64,000 bases of DNA from NCBI GenBank assembly GCA_030248135.1, contig JASANC010001016.1, positions 1-64,000 of the forward strand, given 5' to 3'. The notes under the pieces are model-generated. The model was given only the letters and a program-made list of their open reading frames with translations, was not told where the DNA came from and searched no databases. The stretch comes from Theristus sp. LFF4_11. Its lineage: Eukaryota > Nematoda > Chromadorea > Monhysterida > Xyalidae. Numbering within the stretch: position 1 is the first letter of the stretch; each line of letters opens with the position of its first letter. Below, in pieces: positions 12,570 to 23,409 of the stretch. The translations under genes and the position numbers were made by a program.

Positions 12570-14708
12570 ATGTCTAGCCCTGTAGTGAAACGCTCATGTG
12601 CCGCTGCTGCCAACAAGACTGGCACTCACTACTGCTCACCGATTCTCACGTGCGCGGCAAATTCAAAAATGGTCAAACTGAAAATGTGTCGAATCAGAGA
12701 TCGTTACTACAGGTCGCTGAAACTGAAACACCTTGCGACTAATAAGACCCCGAAGAACGCCGCGAAAAAAGTGATGACAAAGATTGTGGAGAATTACACG
12801 GTGGACGAGAACACGGTGCTTGGCAGAGGCACGTTCGGAGTGGTGTACGCTGGGTGGCGCAACAGTGGCGGGCAGCCGGTTGCTGTCAAACAAATCGACC
12901 ATGACAACGTTCGCTACAAGGTGCGACGAAGAGGCACATTCATAAGCATTTTCATTACACAATATACTTTGTCTGAAGAATGATAAAAGCACAGAACACT
13001 ACAAAACGCTTTTGGTGTTGCATGCAGGAGCTCGAAGTGGTGCGTCAGCTGCGCAGCGAGTACATCGTAGCGATCGAGGATGTGCTGCACAGGCCACCGA
13101 ACTGCTTCATCATCATGGAGCTCTGCGACGGCACCCTCGACGAACACCTGAACGGTCTGCCCGAGGGTCGCGGCATGTGCGTGGACAACGTGGACACGGT
13201 GCTGTGGTCGTTGGCACAGGGATACCTGCATCTGTACACCAAGCACATCATTCATCGCGACATAAAGCCGCAGAACATGCTGCTCAAGTATGAAAACTGC
13301 CAGGCGAACGTGTGTGCCACCTGTCAACGGAGGCATCGACGTATTGGCGCCGCAAAAATGGCAGACTTTGGCACGGCACGCTCAACGCGCAAGTCCATGT
13401 CGAAACTCTGTGGCACGCCGCTGTATATGGCGCCAGGCGAGTGCAGCGCTTCAGTCCTTTTAGTTACTCACTTTTTGTTTGTTTTTTGGCAAGGTGTGGA
13501 TGTGTGGAAGTTCTGGCAAAAAAACCTGACTATTATCGTGAGACGCGCGCGGCAGCGCAGTCCCACAATATTATTAAGCAGTTATTAAGTAATATCTTTT
13601 ATTTTGGTCGCGCGTCTCAATGCGCGCATAGATGGGTAAACAGTCTCATGCACGACGCGGGAATTCAAAATTGGCAAAAGGATCCGAGTCCCTTAAATAT
13701 GGCCGGGTCACTTAGGCTATTCTGAATTGCCACATACAGATTGAAACTAGTTTTTTACGTCCACAACCGCGTTGAGTCGCAGGTCTTAAACAAAAGGCAG
13801 TACTTCTGTGGTAAAACACCTTCGGCAGTTCTGCCTGGTGTCCGTCGCACTGACAAGCCATGGGGCACCTAGCGTCTACCTGGTGAAAGCGCAAACAGCG
13901 AACTTTATGTAATGTTTGAAACTGTGCAATTTTCACAACTTCAGAAGTTGGCGCCAACGTCGTGGACGAACGGGAGTACGACAACAAAGTGGACATGTGG
14001 AGCATTGGGGTGTTGCTGTATCAGTGCATCACCGGAAAGGTAAGCGACAGCTAGCCATTTGTAATGCCATTTAATGAGTACGGTCAAATGAAGTTGAACG
14101 TTGATGAGACTGCCGAGCAAGATGCTGCCGGTCTGCAGGTTCCATTCGACGAGAACCAGCTGTGCCGTCTGTTCCTGCACGCGTGCACGGTCAACCACGC
14201 CGCGTACCGCTGTCCCGAGTTGCCGACGCCGATGCCGTTCTACGAGTCGCTGCTGAGCAAACTGTTGGACATCAACGTCGAGACGCGCATGTCCGCGCCG
14301 CAGTTGGCCGCCGCCGTCAGTCGTGCGCAGCCGCATCGCTCGCTGCTGCTCACGAACGAACAGAACAGCCTCTGGCCGGGCAGTGCGGGCACGACGCACA
14401 ACAACAACACCGCCACAAACAACCTGAACGTCATCAGCTCGCTGGTGCGCAAGTGCAACGGCTCGATGCGGTCACTGAGAAGTCAGCAGCAAACGACGCA
14501 AGGCGTCTGCGAGTCGCAGTCATCGGGCGAGCGCAGCACTGCAACCAAGACAGCAAGCAGCAGACGCGCCTCCACAGGCACCGACCGGCGATCGCTCGTG
14601 AAAATGTGGCTCTGGGAGGTGGCGAAAACGGCCAGCTTGTTCGTTCTGTTGAATGGTGACACGAACATCGTTGCTGTGACCGAGAAGAAGCCGCGCGAAA
14701 ACTTATAG
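12570..14708 (+). CDS. Serine/threonine protein kinase, four exons (474 aa)
   Basis: Exons 12570-12920, 13028-13436, 13945-14039 and 14139-14708; phases match throughout. All catalytic motifs are present: glycine loop GRGTFG (85-90), Lys107 in AVKQI, HRDIKPQN (193-200), DFG (230-232), GTPLYMAPE (completed across intron 2) and DMWSIGVLLYQ. The kinase should therefore be active. Between HRDIKPQN and DFG lies an unusually long insert with three Cys (C208, C213, C216). The C-terminal tail of roughly 110 residues is Ser/Thr/Asn/Gln-rich and ends with a hydrophobic stretch. The domain is closest in feel to ULK/IKK-related kinases, but that placement is tentative. Intron 2 starts with GC, not GT (CCAG|GCGAGT), and contains a copy of dispersed repeat R4. 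The start ATG at 12570 is the first in frame. Confidence 0.82.
13538..13790 (+). repeat. Dispersed repeat R4, copy 2, inside a kinase intron
   Basis: Nearly identical to 7285-7470 (GACGCGGGAATTCAAAATTGG core). Its left part is a hairpin: GAGACGCGCG at about 13540 pairs with CGCGCGTCTC at about 13610. It lies wholly within the GC-AG intron 13437-13944. Confidence 0.6.
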
Positions 14709-16417
14709 CGCTATCGGTTCAGTCTAGTTGATCACTTGTGCAGTTTATAAAGTGAGCAATGGGCGGGATCCAGTTGTTTGTTGTTGTCTAATCAAGACGT
14801 TGTTGTGTTTGCTTTTTAAATTTTTGGTTTTCAAATTTCACTCGCAAACAAAGCTTTCATGATTGCTGATCGGGTCGCACAGCCACGTACAGCGAGGCTT
14901 GCAGTTTGTCACAATCTGCTATTTCGTTTGCTTCCGAAGTGACGTTTGCTTTTAACTTTGTTGAATTTCTGAATTACAGGAACAAACCAATCTTATCCCC
15001 TGTGTTTATCTCTATTTGCCGTTCGAGTTTTATTTAACTTTGTCGCTTTATTCGAATTTACCATCAGATTTTGAACTTCTGCTGCAATGCAAGGGCTACC
15101 AGAGACAGTTAACACTGGTAAACCTTGCAGCGCTTTTCTGTAAAACTTCGGGTCGCTTTTTAAAAATTTGCAGAGTTTCTGTGTTGCTGCTCGATAGAAT
15201 AACTTCAATGCATTTGTGGTGCTACAGAATTCATCAAAACTATTTTGGTGTCAGATGTCAAATGTACATAGAAATTTTTTAAAAACAAAAATCTATATAT
15301 ACCGTATTCGTTTTCTGCACAATCATTACGAGTATCTATACAAATAGAAGCACAGACTTTTTTATTTTTTTAGCAGGTGTACCATTATTTCTGTTTTTAG
15401 CAAGACTTTTGGTGTTTTGAATATTCTATCTGGCAGAATTTGTTATCGACAACTGTGACTGTGGGTTGATATCATTTAAGCAAAAATTGCTCACAAGATG
15501 CTAAACACGTTTGCTGTTTTCACTTTTATGTTCGTTTTTGTGGGACTGTGTGTATAACAATAGCATTTTGATTTAGTTGCAGTTTTTTTGAACGCACAAC
15601 GGAAATAAAAAACGTCAAATCAAATCAATAAATTCTATCGATGATTCTAAATAAAAAGATGCCAAAGTAAAAAATGTTGAACCATACACTGAAAATGAAA
15701 GCAAAATGTGTCAAATCAAGTGTCATTTCAAGGACGGGTCGCTTCAGTAATTTTGACCTACTGCCTCAAGACATAAGACTGATTTCGCATCTATGCGCAC
15801 ATTGAACTGCAGAACTCTAGAGAACACATTTTTTTGTATTTTCATGGCAAGTTTTCAACTTTTCAATCAATTGTTTTGCACTGTGTTGATGAGTTTGACC
15901 AAAGACGGTGAAACGAAACGTGAGGTTGGTGGCGATGTTGATCTGTGTGTTTGCGACAGCACCTTTGCCACAAAAAAGAAGACCAACGATGAACTAGGCA
16001 GCCAGCAAGCCAAATCAGATGATTAAAATGAACTTGCAAAAACACACAAAAACCGCGCACACTGAAATAATAAATGTGCAACTTTTTTCTTATAATTGTT
16101 GGGCCCTTCAATGTGTTTTGAAAGCCAAACTTCAACAAACCACGATGAAACTTCTTACAATTCACTTTCCCCATGCGCTTCATTTTATTTAGCTTGCCAA
16201 CATCATTTGACATGTGTGCGTTGAAAAAAAAGAACTGAAAATTTCAACGTGGCAAATAAGCAAAATGATGACATTATCGACTGGGTGGCACTTGCGTCAG
16301 AGATTCAATACTGTAACATGGCGCTTCATCAATTATAGCGCCGATCAAAACGCGTGCCAAATCTTTTGCAGAGAAATGTTGTTTACAAAATGACCTCATG
16401 ATGAAAATTAGCAGCGT
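14709..16417. other. Stretch without a supported gene
   Basis: AT-rich intergenic DNA between the kinase and the cathepsin cluster. A plus-strand frame ending at 16025 (last residues LGSQQAKSDD, with AATAAA shortly after) could be a terminal exon, but no upstream exon was found. Confidence 0.35.
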
Positions 16418-19181
16418 TCAGCGTCTAGACTGTTGCATTTGGTTGTTTTGAATGTCTGGATAAGCCCAACCCACGCCGATCTTATCGCCCCGCCATGAAT
16501 CAAACCCCATTCGACCGAATCCTGATGATAAAAAGTTTGCGATACATACATTTGGCCTAAAATCAGCTGGCCTAAAGTTAACAGTCAGTTGCATGGATTG
16601 TGTGATAAAATTACACACAAAAAAATAACAAAATCCCAAACAAAGTTGTAACGCGGAAGCGTGTTACGCCGCGTGACAAGCTTTTGGTATTAAGTGTGTA
16701 AAACGGCGATTGTTGTGTTGCGTGGCTTGGGCCTTTGGAACTCCGAACCGACGGCTCCCGTGTGGAACGACATTTTTTATCGATTTCAGTGATCGATTTT
16801 AACCAAAAGCCATAATCCATATAGGTACAAGTTGTATGTAACATTCATGCCATGTTACAATGGATCACTCAAATCAATGAAAATCGTCGATCAACACAGC
16901 AGCCGTCGACACAAACTCGCGGCACCAACCGTTTTCTCCCCAGTTTCTTCCAAATGAATTCGTGAACAGCCAGTATTCGTCACCGTGTTCGTCTTTGCCC
17001 CATCCAATGACTTTGATCGCATGTAAGAAAATGTAGCTTTCACGATCGATCAATCTCTTGTAAGTTCCTTACAAAAAATCAACCAATTATGTACCACTCT
17101 TTGTTTTTGCGCTGTACGAATTTTGCAACCGACTAATTTACCTTGTTTGTAATGCTGCAGATCTTCACCGAATAGAATTGACATAACAATTGGCCCACCA
17201 AACATTATCTCACGCTTCAAAAAATCCGTGTATTTTGTCGATTCTCGCTTTGGAATCATTTCGACCTGTTCCAATGCTGGAAAGCATCCTTAAACGCTGT
17301 AACGCACACCACATCACCTTCAAAAACTGAAAAAAACATTTTTTAGTCCACTGTGTGTAACACCACTCACCCACCCCCTCACCTGATTTTGTTTCCTTAT
17401 TATGTTTTGTCGCAGTATTCGAATTTCCTTCAGTGTAATACCATTTGCCTGTTCAACCGAGATGAATCTTTTTTTTGGCAGTCACAGACCAAATGAGACG
17501 GGCACATTGTATAGCGCCTGACCGTAGTGCTTGTCGTGTTCATAGCGTCTGCCGTACGTGCGATGGCATCGTCTGTGGCAGGTGGCCGCACGCTCATACG
17601 CAGCAACGTGACACGGATGGCCGCACTCGGCGGCGTGTGTGTACGGCAAACAGCCACTGGACGAGCCGTATGCACCGCCCGTCACGAGGCCTTCGCTCAC
17701 AAACTGATGGAACGCACGCAACGGCAGCGACCCTTGGCAGCTGCACGCAAACCACCGTGGCAACTGGTCCGGTCGCTATTGCTAGCGCAAACGGCCAAAA
17801 CATCTACTGTCAAAACTGTAAAACGCATGCAGTTTTCAGTATTCGCTGGCATTTGAATCCTGCTGATCGGCTGCATCTGGAGCTGCATGAATGAAGCAGC
17901 TCATGGTGAGCCAACTTCAAAATGAAACCAATCTGCTGACTGCATACGAATTACAGTTCTGCTGTACGCGCGTACCCGTCGAAAGTGCCATTGATACAAG
18001 GTGGACAGCATGTGAGCAAGTCTTCGACGGCAATTTGTGGCTGCATCCGGCCATCCGAGTGGATGCAGATTCGATCGCTGATGACACTCGCCGCTGCTAC
18101 TGCCTGCAAAGAACGCCACTGTCGCGTAACACTGGTCTTTAGTCGACCAGTGCGACATGCCATGATCGAATGCTAAAACCAGTGGTTCACGGAGTACGGC
18201 TTCAGCAGTTTTTCCTTTCGACACGATCTCGCTTCAGATCTTTCTAAAAGAAGCATGAATTTTTGTTTTGTACTAAGCTTTGAGGTTTAAAAAAATTCGG
18301 AAAGTCCAATGTGATTCGGGTGTAAGTTTCGGCAAGAGCGCTTTCATTGTCCGTTACCCAGCAGGAGCCACAGGCGCCTTGGTCGGTCACTTGGTGCACG
18401 GAGGCGCACTGCGGCCAGCGTTCGCGGGCATCAAATTGCTCTGGGGGCACAGTGCGCGCGTTCGTTCGGTTGGCGACGTAGCCCTCGGGCATTCGAAAGT
18501 ACGGATAGCTCTGTGCATGCACAGAAAACAATCTAATTGGGCCACTTTTCAGCAACATATCAGTGTCAGTCAGACACGAACATCATAATTGTTTGGCCTT
18601 GGGAAACGGTTGTTTGCCCGGTTTGGCTTCGGTGATAAATTGATCTTATGCAATCGTGACCACGCCGATGGATTGTATTCAGCCTGAAAAGAATGATTTA
18701 TCGTTCACACAATCATAAGGTGGGTGGTTGCAATGATGTTAGTTTTGGACAATGCTGCGGAGTCCGATCTTTGAAAATAACCAGCTCAAATTTCATTTTT
18801 CCCAAGTAAAAAGTACTGGAACCCGTAATATACAAAGCTGACATGATTTTGGGTCGACAACGCAGGTCGTGTCCGTGTTCAAATAAACAAAGTTCAAATC
18901 ATCACGCAAACCGTCCAGCTGCTTTGATTGTTGTTGATCTGCTTGACCATTTCACGGTGGTAACTTGCGTTGTGACCAGCAAACTCTTTGTTTTTTGTAT
19001 TATTTTCCGACTGAGTGATATTTTTGATATCTTGGCGGTCGTTGGTTGGAATTGATTGGTTGCGAACGTGGTGATAGACAGCAATACAGCCGCAGACGAT
19101 GACGATCAATTCAATCGTGCTCAGCAACCACGCACTCATGCTGCTGCATGCACGCCAGTTGGCCGTGGCCGCGGGGCCCAT
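16418..19181 (-). CDS. Cathepsin B-like cysteine protease with N-terminal membrane anchor, copy A (437 aa)
   Basis: Nine exons in transcript order: 19181-18912, 18683-18582, 18510-18358, 18103-17976, 17740-17523, 17448-17383, 17276-17142, 17067-16930, 16521-16418. Phases agree and the sum is 438 codons with the stop. The order is: a short N-terminus, a hydrophobic helix (MSAWLLSTIELIVIVCGCIA), a propeptide with [19 protein letters not shown], then a C1A papain-fold domain. Catalytic Cys174 lies in QGACGSCW, His373 in FLHAIKVIGWG and Asn394 in [12 protein letters not shown]. The occluding loop is present but reads ECGHPC, with one His. The Trp that normally follows the active-site Asn-Ser is Phe here. 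The anchor predicts a type II membrane or endomembrane proprotease. It is 686 bp downstream of the paralogue at 19867-22029 and shares every intron position. Confidence 0.85.
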
Positions 19182-19866
19182 GTTTGTTCTGCGCGAGACT
19201 GAAAGCCCGCCAACTAATATGTCCAAACGTGGTAAGTAATGAACGAAAACAATTGCAGAAGAAAACCTTCGGAAAGCTGTTTAGTGGCTGATGTGCTTTT
19301 CGTTATTTTGCTTTATTTCGGCAGAAGCTTCTGTTGTTCAAAAGTGTTTTATTAAAAAAGATACTGTGCAGCAAGATCAGCAGTTTGAAAAAGACGTTTT
19401 GACAAAGTAATGTTGCCATTTGCAGTGATGACTTGGCCGGCCCGTTTGGATTGCAGGGTCTGCTCATTGCAGCGTGGCAAAAAACATCTTTTTGACTATT
19501 GTAGTAAAAAGTTGTTATCTTGCTGAAAAAATGATTTTCAATACTGATTAATGACTTTTGCGGTTGAAGTGGCATTTTGCGTATCCTCTTTTATTTTTTT
19601 TTGCGTCTGCGGCAGATTGACTCTGCTCATTTCCGTTCTTTACGACACAACAAGCACAAAATGTCATAGCTGTATCTCAGCTTTCAAAACCAAATTCATA
19701 GTGTTTAAGTCAAGCTAGTTTCCAGATAAATGCACAGATTGAGGCAATTTTTAAAGGATGAGTACGTGAGCGAGCAAAAAAATCAGAAAGCACCATGATG
19801 CAAAAACTTTGCACGGTAAATAGTTGAAGAAACGAACAATCTGATAACAGTAATGTTCATTGGTGA
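19182..19866. other. Spacer between the two cathepsin genes
   Basis: AT-rich, no coding frame recognised. It should contain the 3' UTR of the upstream paralogue and the promoter of the downstream one. Confidence 0.4.
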
Positions 19867-22029
19867 TTATATTGTTCTCGGCATACCAAACGCATACCCA
19901 ACAATGTTCATTGAGTCAACTGCAAGTCGGCCAAACCCTGAGATGGAAAAGACGCAACAGACGTTGTTTATCATTGGTATTAGAAAAAGGTTACAGACGC
20001 CCAGAGGAATCACTGGGTGAATAAAACCGCTGTTGAGCTGGTTAATTTTTTGAGCAGAAATTTTCGAATGAGCGAGCGTACCATTTTCTCCCCAGTTTCT
20101 GCCGAACGTGTTTGCGATTATCCAGTATTCTGTGTCCGTGTCGGGGTTCCTGCCCCAGCCAATCAGTTTCACAGCGTGCATGAACAGAAAGTCACCAGCA
20201 AAGTAACGATACACGCCTGAATGTAAATTCACAAATACAACCATTTTCAACGTTTTTAAAATCAGATCACAATTAAGTAAGATGAACGTTATGCAAAGCT
20301 AAACAAACTCAGACACGCATCCAACCAGATCGATAGTGCTGTAAATCCTCGGGAAACCGAAATGCCACTGCGATCGGGCCGTGGTCCTTGACGTTGCGCT
20401 TCAGAAAGTCTCTCGCTTGCTTGGTTTCCTTGTACGGATTCGACAAAAATGAAAACAGTGGGCTTTCTGAACAAGTGCAATAAGATCACTTTCAAAGCAA
20501 ATGAATGCATCAGTAAGGAAGCATGCAAACCTGTGGGAGACGTTGTCACCGGTGGCCATGTGAAATACCATTCACCTACGATCATCAATCAATTAAAAAT
20601 CGAAAAAAATAATCGAGTTTGTAAAGTTGAAATTCTGACCAAAATGTTTGTCATCGTCGTACTGTTTGTGATAGGTTGGGTCGCATTCGGTGGAGCATTG
20701 CCCCGGTGTGACGTATGTGTCCGTGGCACACGGGTGGCCGCACTCTGAGTCGATCTCATACGGTTTGCATCCACCCGATGAGCCGTACAGCCCGCCAGTG
20801 ACGATGCCAGTTGTCACCCACTGGTGGAACGCACGAATGCCAGATGCACCGAGACAGCTGGAGGCAGAGACACGCGCAGCAGTAACGCGGTGAGAGACCA
20901 CCGTTATTCCCTTTTATGACTGACCTACTAGAACTAACTAGCAAAACAATCAGTGATTCGCACAGAACAAAACAAGTGAATGTAACATTTGCGTGGATCA
21001 ACTTTCACCAGCAGGGCGATTTGCACAACGTTCAGCCGTTTACTGCTACGCCACCGTTGACTGACCCGTTTACTTCGAAGCCATTTTGCACGCAAAACGG
21101 ACAACACGATATGAGATCTTGCACCGACATCTGCGCTTGCACAGTCGCGTTCGAGTGGATGCACGTGCGGTCGCTGATGACTGCTGCTGATGCCACTGCC
21201 TGCACCCGGGCAGCGGTGTGTCAGTTGTGATGCCAATTGCATGAGCATGCCACACCGATTTTTGAGGCGTAGCGGCAGATTTTTACATTGCTTATTTCAG
21301 TCTCTATCGCTGAATCTGGTGGTTTTCTCAGTTTTTTCTGTTTCTTGCATGAGCATAAATTGACTTCCTTCACTGGCGTCATTTGTCTTACCCAGCAAGC
21401 GCCACAAGCTCCCTGGTCGTTAATGTCATGCACACTAGTGCACAATGGCCATTGCTCTCGGGCGTCAAACATTGTTGGCAACGGCGTTGTTGTGTCGCGG
21501 TTGTATGCGTCAACATAGGCCGATGGCACGTTCATGTTTATCAAATCCTACCAAAATACAATTTGTATAACAAAAACATAACAGCAGCTTTGCATAAAAA
21601 ATTGAAAAAACAGCCATTCATTTAAAAATGATTACTTGGTAATAGCGGTCTCCTTCGTTGTAGCCGACCCAAGCGGTAACACTGTCCTGGTGACGCCACG
21701 CAGACGGGTTGTACTCAGCCTGCACGTAAACATGCACTCGTAAAAAGATGGCTCTTCAAAAGCTGGCCAAAATAAACGAAAAAAGAGTTTCAAAGTGAAT
21801 CATTTAGCGTCAGTCTGAAGTGTAAACGTACTTTCCACGACGACTGTTCACTGTTGATCCGGTCAACGAGTTGCCTGTGGTGATGCTCGTTATGAGCGAC
21901 AAAGCCAGTTTCATTCGACGACCGCGGATTGATGTAGAAATATGCAACGAGACACATCGCCACAATGAGCACCAGCTGCGCAATGCACAGCAGCCAGCCG
22001 CAAGTCATGCAGAACGTGCGCCCGGACAT
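19867..22029 (-). CDS. Cathepsin B-like cysteine protease with N-terminal membrane anchor, copy B (393 aa)
   Basis: Nine exons: 22029-21832, 21719-21636, 21547-21392, 21199-21066, 20857-20640, 20575-20531, 20466-20326, 20216-20082, 19937-19867. Phases agree and the length is 394 codons with the stop. It starts [20 protein letters not shown] and continues through a roughly 23-residue hydrophobic helix, then a propeptide ([18 protein letters not shown]). The mature C1A domain follows: [10 protein letters not shown], catalytic Cys145 in [22 protein letters not shown], an occluding loop ECGHPC, His339 in [11 protein letters not shown] and Asn361 in [13 protein letters not shown]. As in copy A, the Trp after the active-site Asn motif is Phe. 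The C-terminal exon [18 protein letters not shown] is shorter than in typical cathepsin B. Papain-type proteolysis with a conserved catalytic dyad is expected. Membrane anchoring is inferred from the N-terminus only. Confidence 0.87.
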
Positions 22030-22117
22030 TGTGCCACTCAGTTTGTGGTTCGTCAACAAAAAATTCTGGCCAGTTTTCTTTCAAGACTCGATCACTGTAT
22101 CCATGCGCAATCTATCC

Positions 22118-22470
22118 CTAAACAGGGCCGAGTCACTTAGGTAATTTTGAATTGCCGCATGCAGACTGAAACTAGTTTTCTTTCTACTTTTGCAAACGCA
22201 TTGAGTCGCAGAATCTAAAAAATTGTTAATAATAATCGCAAATTCACACTGTTGTTATTATCTTTTATTTTGGCCCCGAGACTCAATGGCGCGCATATAT
22301 AAAGAACCAGTTGCATGCACGATGCGGGAATTCAAAATTGGTAAAGTGATCCGAGTACCCTTAAATAGGGCCGGGGCACTTGGGCTATTTTAAATTGCCC
22401 CATAATGACTGAAAGCAGTTTCTTTTCCACGTCCTTTCCAGTTTCCATTGAGTCGCAGAACCTAAAAAAT
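22118..22470 (+). repeat. Dispersed repeat R4, two tandem units
   Basis: Two copies of the R4 segment spaced about 243 bp (GGGCCGAGTCACTTAGG at about 22128 and GGGCCGGGGCACTTGGG at about 22371). Each ends near TTGAGTCGCAGA, and the second also carries the GATGCGGGAATTCAAAATTGG core. They lie just upstream of the cathepsin copy B start codon, on its promoter side. Confidence 0.6.
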
Positions 22471-23409
22471 ACATGTACTGTGAACCACAACTCTGCTGGG
22501 AACGCCTGTAAGTGTGTTTTCAGGAAAAAACCACATGAAAAACAAGGTTTCGTTGCGTTTGTTTACCATATTTTTGAGACCGATTGGAACATATGTTAGG
22601 CAAACTTTTGCGCTCAAAGTTGACAACTGACGACTGCAGATAAATTGGAATGGAATTATTTTGCGCACAAAACCGTCACTGAAGAGGAGCCGAACGAAAA
22701 AGAACCAGCGACTAAGTGCCACACACAAAAGTTTTATCCTTCATTTTCGCGGTGCGCTTTTTCTCTGGCGCCACAAAACTTCAGTTATGAACCTGTGTGG
22801 TTGGTTGACAACGTTCCGTTACAGCAATACTTTTCAAACTCAGCACCAAAAGGGACGGCCAAAACTCAATTATTGGCAAGCTAAGAGTTGGTTATTATGA
22901 GGTAATGGGTACATTTTATTAAGCAATTGTGATTTAATGAACCAAACCCCCTTCCTAAATTGCTGACAGTTTTACAAGGTTTTTGTTGAACTTTCCAAAA
23001 ACTGTGCCAAAAATGAGGTTTTAGAGCATAATAGGAAAATTTAAAAAAAAACTCGAATTAAAAAAAGTAAATCGAATTTTTGTTTTTTCTTTAGTTTAAA
23101 AAACAGTTTGATTTTTGTTTAACACAACAACTCTATTTTTATGGTTTCGTTGTTTAACAACAACCCCACTCGGCGACTCGCTCGTCTGACGCTGACCTGA
23201 CTGAATCAAATTATCATTTTTGCCAAAAACAAATTTGTGATCTCAAAAAGAATGAATGGGTTTTCAAGTTTAAAAACCACACAATAGTGGTTTGAAATTG
23301 AAAAGTTTTTAAAAAAACACACGACACACACAACACACTCAACCTAGATTTTTACGTCAAAGGTCGAACAAACACAATCAAATTCAAAATACCAATAGAA
23401 TCAGGAACC
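22471..23409. other. Intergenic, with a decayed hAT-like MITE fragment
   Basis: No gene recognised. At about 22970-23145 the sequence resembles the right end of the hAT MITE below (GTTGAACTTTC..., GGTTTTAGAGCATAATAGG, TTTTTGTTTAACA). It is diverged and lacks a clean terminus. The remainder should hold the CPSF73 promoter. Confidence 0.4.

Noticed and set aside
16874..16930. Read-through end of cathepsin copy A (TGA at 16874)
   Set aside because: A donor at the same position as in copy B and a homologous terminal exon at 16418-16521 give a better ending.
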